The translations under genes were made by a program, and so were the position numbers. Source: VMCP01 sp964408945 (lineage in GTDB: Bacteria; Bacteroidota; Bacteroidia; NS11-12g; UBA955). Taken from it: 30,425 nucleotides of DNA. Position 1 is the stretch's first letter. Every line of letters starts with the position of its first letter. This document shows positions 7,699 through 13,146 of this stretch, one piece after another. The DNA lies in NCBI GenBank assembly GCA_964408945.1, contig CAYPBJ010000025.1:1-30425 (forward strand). Reading direction: 5' to 3'. Below the pieces are notes generated by a model. The model worked only from the letters and a program-made list of their open reading frames with translations. It searched no databases and was not told the origin of the DNA.

Positions 7699-8493
7699 AT
7701 GGATGTTAGCGTAGAAAAAAAATTGCACGACCTTTGGAAGTTGCAACAAATCGACAGCAAGATAGACAATATCAAAGCGGTAATGGGCGAATTGCCTATG
7801 GAAGTAGCCGATTTGGAAGACGATATCGCTGGACTTGAAACCCGCGTTCAACACATCGAGGAAGAAGTTTCAAGTTTGAATTCTGAAATTTCGAACAAGA
7901 AAAATGCGATCAAAGAATTTCAGGCAGCCATATCTAAGTATGACGAGCAGTTAAATCTCATCAAGAACAATCGTGAATTTGAAGCTATCGATAAAGAAAA
8001 AGAGATCGCAGGTCTTGAAATTTTATCGGCTGAAAAGAAAATTCGTGATTTTGGTAAGTTGATTGAAAGTAAAACAGAAATTCTTACTTCAACTCAGCAA
8101 ACTCTTGATAAACGCAAAGCAGATTTGGTTTTCAAACGCACTGAATTAGACGAAATCATCAAGGAGAACGAAGAAGAAATTCTTAAGCTTGAAAAAGATC
8201 GTGAAGGCGCATCTAAGAAGTTGGATGATCGTTATTTTAGAGCATACCACAGAATTCGTGAGAATATGAAGAATGGTCTTGCTGTCGCCCCAATTATGCG
8301 TGGATCATGCGGTGGTTGCTTCAGTAAAATACCTTCACAGCGTCAAAGTGAAATCCGTGCTCACATCAAAGTTACTGATTGTGAACATTGCGGACGTATC
8401 TTGGTTGACCAAACTATTTCCGGTATTGCCGCTAAGGAAGAGGAAAAAGAGGTTAAAACCACTCGTCGCAAGATGCGCTTAACAGCGAAGTAA
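7699..8493 (+). CDS. C4-type zinc-ribbon coiled-coil protein (DUF164/zf-RING_7)
   Basis: 264 residues. Positions 10 to about 175 are a long charged heptad-rich region predicted to form an antiparallel coiled-coil hairpin. A zinc ribbon follows with four cysteines, C204-x2-C207 and C228-x2-C231, and the family sequence GSCGGCFSKIPSQ. The tail (AAKEEEKEVKTTRRKMRLTAK) is Lys/Arg-rich. This is the DUF164 family, usually the partner gene of Nif3-like proteins, with a nucleic-acid-related role suspected. The ATG lies 3 nt after the Nif3 stop, so the two form an operon. Heptamer array 2 begins 3 nt after the stop codon, with no conventional terminator. Confidence 0.9.
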   Translation: MDVSVEKKLHDLWKLQQIDSKIDNIKAVMGELPMEVADLEDDIAGLETRVQHIEEEVSSLNSEISNKKNAIKEFQAAISKYDEQLNLIKNNREFEAIDKEKEIAGLEILSAEKKIRDFGKLIESKTEILTSTQQTLDKRKADLVFKRTELDEIIKENEEEILKLEKDREGASKKLDDRYFRAYHRIRENMKNGLAVAPIMRGSCGGCFSKIPSQRQSEIRAHIKVTDCEHCGRILVDQTISGIAAKEEEKEVKTTRRKMRLTAK

Positions 8494-8495
8494 TT

Positions 8496-8676
8496 GGTTT
8501 CGGGTATAAAGTCTTGGGTATCGGGTATCAGGTCTTGGGTAGTGGGTCGCTAGTCTCTAGTCTCTAGTCTCTGGTCATCGGTCTATAGCCACTGGTCTCT
8601 GGTCACTGGTCTCTGGTCTAGGTACCATCTACCAACTACCAGGTACCAGGTACTAGGTACCAGGTACTAGGTACTA
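8496..8676 (+). repeat. Heptamer array 2 (17 + 8 units) filling a convergent intergenic gap
   Basis: Seventeen units in phase from 8496 to 8614 (GGTTTCG, GGTATCG, GGTCTTG, AGTCTCT x3, GGTCTCT, GGTCACT and variants) are followed by a 6-nt slipped unit (8615-8620). Eight more in-phase units follow at 8621-8676 (GGTACCA, TCTACCA, ACTACCA, then alternating GGTACCA/GGTACTA). The array starts 3 nt after one gene's stop and ends 1 nt before the panB stop on the other strand, so it occupies practically the whole gap. GGTACC is self-complementary, so this part can fold. Confidence 0.93.
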
Positions 8677-8677
8677 A

Positions 8678-9493
8678 TCAATACGACTCTTTTTCTGAAG
8701 GAAAGTCCTTGTTTTTAACGTCTGAAATGTAGTTTCCAACTGCGCCCTTTATGTCTTCGTAAAGGTTTAGATATCTGCGTAGAAATCTTGGATTGAATTG
8801 GTTGTTAATACCTAGCATGTCGTGGAGCACTAAAACTTGGCCGTCAACACCGTTGCCTGCTCCAATGCCGATAACGGGAATGTTTAGGTTTTCGGCAACT
8901 TTAGTAGCAAGGTGGGCGGGGATTTTTTCAAGAACTAATGCGAAACATCCAGCCTCTTCCAACTTTTTGCTGTCATTTATTAGTTTTTCGGCTTCTTCGT
9001 CTTCGGTAGCTCTAACTGTGTAGGTGCCAAATTTGTATATGCTTTGAGGTGTTAATCCTAAATGTCCCATGACAGGTACGCCAGCCGTTAGAATACGTTT
9101 AACACTTTCTAGAATTTCATCGCCGCCTTCCATTTTTATGGCGTGAGCGCCGCTTTCTTTCATGATTCTAATGGCCGAATTCAAGGCTTCCTTCGAATTG
9201 CCTTGGTAACTTCCGAAAGGTAAATCTACCACCACAAGGGCCCTGTCAACACCTCTGACCACGCTGCTAGCGTGATAGATCATCTGATCTAAGGTTATGG
9301 GTAGGGTGGTTTCATGCCCAGCCATAACGTTTGAAGCAGAGTCTCCAACTAAAATGGCGTCTATTCCAGCTGCGTCAACTATTTTGGCCAATGAATAGTC
9401 GTATGAAGTGAGCATAGATATTTTTTCTCCTCTTTGTTTCATTTCCATCAAAGAGTGAGTGGTAATCTTTTTGAATTCTTTGTGTACAGACAT
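8678..9493 (-). CDS. panB: 3-methyl-2-oxobutanoate hydroxymethyltransferase (PanB)
   Basis: A 271-residue TIM-barrel enzyme that makes ketopantoate from 2-oxoisovalerate and methylene-tetrahydrofolate, the first committed step of pantothenate and CoA synthesis. Typical motifs: SMLTSYDY at 26-33, VGDSASNV at 49-56 (metal ligand D51), VVVDLPFGSYQ at 88-98 (D90), KMEGG at 120-124 (E122), the GHLGLTPQS segment and GIGAG. Length and all key residues fit. The stop codon abuts heptamer array 2. Upstream on its strand, CAACTTTG lies about 16 nt before the ATG, a one-mismatch -7 box. No other pan genes are in the window. Confidence 0.96.
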   Translation of the reverse strand: MSVHKEFKKITTHSLMEMKQRGEKISMLTSYDYSLAKIVDAAGIDAILVGDSASNVMAGHETTLPITLDQMIYHASSVVRGVDRALVVVDLPFGSYQGNSKEALNSAIRIMKESGAHAIKMEGGDEILESVKRILTAGVPVMGHLGLTPQSIYKFGTYTVRATEDEEAEKLINDSKKLEEAGCFALVLEKIPAHLATKVAENLNIPVIGIGAGNGVDGQVLVLHDMLGINNQFNPRFLRRYLNLYEDIKGAVGNYISDVKNKDFPSEKESY

Positions 9494-9556
9494 GTCGTTA
9501 GTGCTACAAAGTTGGTATTATTTTGGTCATCTCGAAATAAGTAGGTGATATTTTTT

Positions 9557-9564
9557 TAACTTTG
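9557..9564 (+). promoter_or_regulatory. -7 promoter box TAACTTTG for the DUF4249 gene
   Basis: An exact TAnnTTTG match ending 9 nt before the ATG at 9574. It overlaps a possible upstream TTG start at 9562, which argues for the ATG as the real start. Confidence 0.55.
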
Positions 9565-9573
9565 AGGTTCTTT

Positions 9574-10560
9574 ATGAATTGGATTTCGAGGGTTTTACTG
9601 GGTTTGACACTGATTTTTGTTAGCGGTTGCGACAACGAAGTAGATATAAATGCTGACTGGAAAGAAACTATCGTTGTTTATGGATTGCTTAATCCTAATG
9701 ATTCTGTTCAATATATTAAAGTAAACAAAGCATTTCTCAATGAGAATATCAGTGCGTTAGTTGCGGCTAAAGAGGCAGATAGTCTTTACATCAAATCTGT
9801 GGAAGTAAAGTTGATTGATGTATACACTGGTGCGGAATATAATTTGACACGTGTCAACAAACTTCCAAAAGATTCAGGAATCTTTAACAATTCCACCAAT
9901 TATTTGTACCAAACAACGGCGAAGATTGCTGAAAATCAACCCTATAAATTGGTGGTTAAGAGTTTAGAAACAGGCAATTCAATAGAAGCTGTTACTTGGA
10001 CCGTTGGACGTACACGTATTGAAGCGCCGTTCAGAACTTCTAATCCGCAATTTTCGTTGGGTACGGAATACATAACTATATCATACGTGCCTGCTGCGAA
10101 TTCTTATGCCTACGATATAAAATTCTATGTTCAAGTGGATGAATTTAGAGCTAAAGACACTGGTTTCTTAGGTACAAAGAATTTGAAATGGAATGTGATT
10201 ACGAATTTCCCAGTGCCTAGAAGCAATGGGGGCGTGGCTCCTACCATTATTCATAAAATAGAGAGGGAAAGTCTGTTACAGTTTCTTTCCACTCAATTAG
10301 ATTCAGTGCCCACTATTTCGAGGAGAATTAAATCTGTTGGAATTGAGTTTTATGCAGGAAATCAAACCTTGGTTGATTACATATCTGTAAATGAGCCATC
10401 CATTGGAATTGTGCAGAAGCAGGCAGAATATTCGAATGTTTTTGGGGGATATGGACTTTTTGCGTCTCGGAGCACCCAATCTATCATGAATGTGCCTGTA
10501 GATCCCACCTCAATAGGGATTTTGAAAATGAATAAATGGACTAGATACCTGAATTTTTAG
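9574..10560 (+). CDS. DUF4249-family lipoprotein
   Basis: 328 residues from the ATG at 9574. The N-terminus MNWISRVLLGLTLIFVSGC is a lipoprotein signal with lipobox VSGC, and Asp follows the Cys. The mature part opens with a beta-rich segment (TIVVYGLLNPNDSVQYIKVNKAF) characteristic of Bacteroidota DUF4249 proteins, which are often encoded beside TonB-dependent receptors. Here no receptor is directly adjacent: dnaK follows and the receptor is 2.6 kb away. Function is unknown; a surface or periplasmic accessory role is inferred from the lipoprotein signal and family context. An upstream in-frame TTG lies inside the promoter box and is rejected. Confidence 0.8.
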   Translation: MNWISRVLLGLTLIFVSGCDNEVDINADWKETIVVYGLLNPNDSVQYIKVNKAFLNENISALVAAKEADSLYIKSVEVKLIDVYTGAEYNLTRVNKLPKDSGIFNNSTNYLYQTTAKIAENQPYKLVVKSLETGNSIEAVTWTVGRTRIEAPFRTSNPQFSLGTEYITISYVPAANSYAYDIKFYVQVDEFRAKDTGFLGTKNLKWNVITNFPVPRSNGGVAPTIIHKIERESLLQFLSTQLDSVPTISRRIKSVGIEFYAGNQTLVDYISVNEPSIGIVQKQAEYSNVFGGYGLFASRSTQSIMNVPVDPTSIGILKMNKWTRYLNF

Positions 10561-10601
10561 GATCTATTTCAGACAACTTAGCAGATTCTTTTGGTTCTGT
10601 T

Positions 10602-10633
10602 GGATGTTTTGTCACTAATGCGATTCAACATCC
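10602..10633. promoter_or_regulatory. Inverted repeat GGATGTT-N18-AACATCC upstream of dnaK
   Basis: Perfect 7-bp arms at 10602-10608 and 10627-10633. No T-tract follows, so it is not an obvious terminator of the DUF4249 gene. It could be an operator or leader hairpin of dnaK. Confidence 0.35.
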
Positions 10634-10662
10634 CCCGAAAAACTGACAAATCGACATAAAAA

Positions 10663-10672
10663 GCCAATTGGC
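10663..10672. promoter_or_regulatory. Perfect palindrome GCCAATTGGC upstream of dnaK
   Basis: A 10-bp perfect palindrome about 40 bp before the dnaK ATG. It is unlike the HrcA CIRCE element (TTAGCACTC-N9-GAGTGCTAA), which I do not find here. Candidate operator. Confidence 0.3.
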
Positions 10673-10688
10673 ATTTCCTTTGATAGGT

Positions 10689-10713
10689 ATGATGCAAAGA
10701 AAATTAGCATCAT
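10689..10713 (+). promoter_or_regulatory. Hairpin covering the dnaK start codon
   Basis: ATGATGC (10689-10695) and GCATCAT (10707-10713) form a perfect 7-bp inverted repeat around an 11-nt A-rich loop. The right arm includes the first two bases of the dnaK ATG (10712-10714), and the G can add a G-U pair with T10688. In mRNA the whole AUG would be paired. Candidate RNA thermometer or operator. Confidence 0.45.
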
Positions 10714-12628
10714 GAGTAAAATAATTGGAATCGACTTAGGTACTACAAACAGCTGCGTTGCAGTGTTGGAAGGTAATGAACCTGTGGTAATTGCAAACAG
10801 CGAAGGGCGTAGAACTACCCCATCCATTATTGCTTTCTTGGATAATGGAAATGGTGAGCGTAAAGTGGGTGACCCTGCTAAACGCCAGGCCATCACCAAT
10901 CCCAAAAACACCATCAACTCAATAAAGAGGTTCATGGGTGAGCAGTATTCAAAAATGACCAAAGAAATTGGTCGTGTGCCTTACGAAGTGGTAAAAGGCG
11001 ATAACGATACCCCAAGGGTTAAAATTGGTGATCGTACCTATACTCCTCAAGAATTGAGCGCAATGGTTCTTCAGAAAATGAAGAAAACTGCCGAAGATTA
11101 TCTTGGACAAGAAGTAACACGTGCGGTAATTACCGTTCCTGCATATTTCAACGATGCACAGCGTCAGGCAACAAAAGAGGCTGGTGAGATTGCTGGTTTG
11201 AAAGTAGAGCGTATCGTGAATGAACCAACTGCTGCGGCTTTGGCTTACGGTTTAGATAAAACCGATCGCGACATCAAAATCGCGGTTTATGACTTGGGTG
11301 GTGGAACATTTGACGTATCGGTTTTAGAATTGGGTGACGGAGTATTTGAAGTTAAATCAACCAACGGTGATACTCACTTAGGTGGTGACGACTTTGATCA
11401 GGTTTTGATTGACTGGATGGCCGATGAGTTCAAGTCTGAAGAGAATATTGATCTTAGAAAAGATGCAATGGCTTTGCAGCGTTTGAAAGAGGCTGCTGAA
11501 AAGGCAAAAATTGAATTGTCAAGCAGCACAGAAACCGATATCAATTTGCCATACATCACTGCAGTTGACGGTGTTCCCAAACACTTGGTTCGCAAATTGA
11601 CTCGTGCAAAGTTTGAGCAATTGGCTGATAGTTTAATTAAACGTACTCTTGAGCCCTGTAAAGCGGCTTTGAGAGACGCAGGTATGACCGCTAGCGATAT
11701 TGATGAAGTTATCTTAGTGGGTGGATCAACTCGAATCCCTGCAATTCAAGAATTGGTAAAAGAATTCTTCGGAAAATTGCCATCGAAAGGGGTGAATCCA
11801 GATGAAGTAGTTGCAGTAGGTGCAGCTATCCAAGGGGGTGTTTTGACAGGTGAAGTTAAAGATGTGGTTTTGTTGGACGTAACTCCTTTGAGTTTGGGTA
11901 TCGAAACCATGGGCGGTGTAATGACCAAAATGATTGAGTCGAACACTACCATTCCAACCAAGAAATCTGAGGTTTTCAGCACAGCTGCAGACAACCAGCC
12001 TTCGGTAGAGATTCACGTTTTGCAAGGTGAGCGTTCAATGGCGTCTGATAATAAAACCATCGGTCGCTTTATTTTGGACGGAATTCCACCTTCACCAAGA
12101 GGTGTTCCACAAATCGAAGTAACTTTTGACATTGACGCAAACGGTATCTTGAATGTTTATGCGAAGGATAAAGCAACAGGAAAAGAGCAAAAGATTCGCA
12201 TTGAAGCGAGCTCAGGATTAAGCAAAGAAGATATTGAGCGTATGAAAAACGAAGCAGAAGCGAATGCTGAAGCTGACAGACAGAGAAAAGAAGAAGTAGA
12301 TAAATTCAACGCTGCCGATGCTTTGGTTTTCCAAACAGAGAAGCAATTAAAAGAGTACGGAGACAAAATTCCCGCCGATAAAAAAGCGCCAATTGAAGAT
12401 GCATTGGGCAAATTGAAAGAAGCTGTATTGTCGAAGAACATGGCCGATATAGAAGCGCACACTGCAACTTTGAACACTGCATGGCAAGCTGCTAGCGAAG
12501 ATTTGTACAAAGCCACTCAAGGTGATGCCAATGCTGGCGGTGCGTCTGGGGCTGGTGATGCCAATGCTGGCGGATCATCTGCTAAGGCTGACGAAGTACA
12601 AGATGTTGACTTCGAAGAGGTCAAATAA
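10712..12628 (+). CDS. dnaK: Hsp70 chaperone DnaK
   Basis: 638 residues, full-length bacterial Hsp70. The N-terminal actin-like ATPase (about 1-380) starts IIGIDLGTTNSCVAV (4-18) and contains the phosphate-2 motif YDLGGGTFDVS and the adenosine motif VGGSTRIPAIQ. The substrate-binding beta domain begins around DVTPLSLGIETMGG and the helical lid follows to about 600. The C-terminal tail is Gly/Ala-rich, with a duplicated GDANAGG element, and ends in VDFEEVK. It folds proteins with DnaJ and GrpE in the cytoplasm; neither partner is adjacent. Upstream lie three inverted repeats, including a hairpin over the start codon, and downstream a strong terminator. I see no CIRCE site and no clear TAnnTTTG box. 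Confidence 0.98.
   Translation: MSKIIGIDLGTTNSCVAVLEGNEPVVIANSEGRRTTPSIIAFLDNGNGERKVGDPAKRQAITNPKNTINSIKRFMGEQYSKMTKEIGRVPYEVVKGDNDTPRVKIGDRTYTPQELSAMVLQKMKKTAEDYLGQEVTRAVITVPAYFNDAQRQATKEAGEIAGLKVERIVNEPTAAALAYGLDKTDRDIKIAVYDLGGGTFDVSVLELGDGVFEVKSTNGDTHLGGDDFDQVLIDWMADEFKSEENIDLRKDAMALQRLKEAAEKAKIELSSSTETDINLPYITAVDGVPKHLVRKLTRAKFEQLADSLIKRTLEPCKAALRDAGMTASDIDEVILVGGSTRIPAIQELVKEFFGKLPSKGVNPDEVVAVGAAIQGGVLTGEVKDVVLLDVTPLSLGIETMGGVMTKMIESNTTIPTKKSEVFSTAADNQPSVEIHVLQGERSMASDNKTIGRFILDGIPPSPRGVPQIEVTFDIDANGILNVYAKDKATGKEQKIRIEASSGLSKEDIERMKNEAEANAEADRQRKEEVDKFNAADALVFQTEKQLKEYGDKIPADKKAPIEDALGKLKEAVLSKNMADIEAHTATLNTAWQAASEDLYKATQGDANAGGASGAGDANAGGSSAKADEVQDVDFEEVK
12521..12573 (+). repeat. Duplicated 20-bp segment in the dnaK tail
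   Basis: The 20-bp sequence at 12521-12540 recurs exactly at 12554-12573, an offset of 33 bp or 11 codons. It encodes two copies of GDANAGG in the disordered C-terminal linker, an in-frame tandem expansion. Confidence 0.85.
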
Positions 12629-12656
12629 TTAATAGTTTGTAGGTTTTAAATGGTGG

Positions 12657-12683
12657 AAGCCCTCGGAAACGGGGGCTTTTTTT
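12657..12683 (+). terminator. Rho-independent terminator of dnaK
   Basis: A 9-bp stem AAGCCCTCG / CGGGGGCTT (one T-G pair) closes a GAAA tetraloop at 12666-12669 and runs into a T-tract to 12683. Heptamer array 3 begins 7 bp later. Confidence 0.9.
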
Positions 12684-12690
12684 GTGCCTG

Positions 12691-13039
12691 GTACCTGGTA
12701 CCTGGTACTTGGTACCTGGTACTAGGTACTTGGTACCGGGTCTAGAGTCCAAAGTCCAGGGTCCAGAGTCCAGAGTCCAAAGTCCGTGGTCCGTGGTCTA
12801 TGGTTCGAAGGCAATGGTCATTGGTCAATGATCAATGGGCTAAGGCCCCGGTTCCCGGCACCCGGTTCCCGGTTCCCGGTTCCCGGTTCCCGGCACCCGG
12901 TTCCCGGTTCCCTGTTCCCGGTTCCCGGTTCCCTGTTCCCTGTTCCCGGTACCCGGTTCCCGGTTCCCTGTTCCCTGTTCCCTGTTCCCGGTTCCCGGTA
13001 CCCGGTACCAAGTACTAGGTACCATAGACCAAGTACCAA
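12691..13039 (+). repeat. Heptamer array 3 (21 + 27 units), the largest in the window
   Basis: Block A, 12691-12837, has 21 units in exact phase, drifting from GTACCTG through GTCCAGA/GTCCAAA and GTCCGTG to GTCATTG/GTCAATG. A 13-nt out-of-phase patch (12838-12850) follows. Block B, 12851-13039, has 27 units dominated by GTTCCCG and GTTCCCT with GCACCCG and GTACCCG, ending in GTACCAA, GTACTAG and GTACCAT. Block B is far more GC-rich than the surroundings. Because its units lack stop triplets, both strands hold long open frames (about 12786-13049) encoding RFPVPGS- or GNREPGT-like repeats; I do not regard these as genes. The array lies between the dnaK terminator and the TonB-dependent receptor promoter. 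Confidence 0.95.
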
Positions 13040-13043
13040 AACA

Positions 13044-13055
13044 TGACAAATGTCA
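13044..13055. promoter_or_regulatory. Inverted repeat TGACA-AA-TGTCA
   Basis: 5-bp perfect arms, 2-bp spacer, located just after heptamer array 3 and about 50 bp before the receptor's -7 box. Operator-like position; short, so chance is possible. Confidence 0.25.
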
Positions 13056-13106
13056 GGTTATTTAAAATAATTCTAAATAATATTTGCATACTCAAAATGA
13101 GTGATG

Positions 13107-13136
13107 TAGATTTGTGTCAAATTAGAAAGATTCTAA
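13107..13136 (+). promoter_or_regulatory. Promoter box TAGATTTG and inverted repeat TTAGAA-N3-TTCTAA of the TonB-dependent receptor
   Basis: TAGATTTG (13107-13114) matches TAnnTTTG. Eight bases further, TTAGAA (13122-13127) and TTCTAA (13131-13136) form a perfect inverted repeat around AGA, at or just after the expected transcription start. ATTCTAAATA occurs twice, at 13070-13079 and 13130-13139, 60 bp apart. A repressor site is plausible. It does not resemble the classical Fur box. Confidence 0.4.
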
Positions 13137-13146
13137 ATAGTAAAGC

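Noticed and set aside
9562..9573. TTG start four codons before the DUF4249 ATG
   Set aside because: It lies inside the promoter box TAACTTTG and would not be transcribed in full.
11726..12025. Minus-strand open frames inside dnaK (also 12157-12516)
   Set aside because: Shadows of the coding frame; no start signals, and the dnaK product is complete and conserved across them.
12786..13049. Four open frames on both strands through heptamer array 3, coding Pro/Arg/Gly-rich repeats
   Set aside because: They exist only because the 7-bp units contain no stop codons; they are present on both strands, have no promoter box at a suitable distance and resemble no protein domain.
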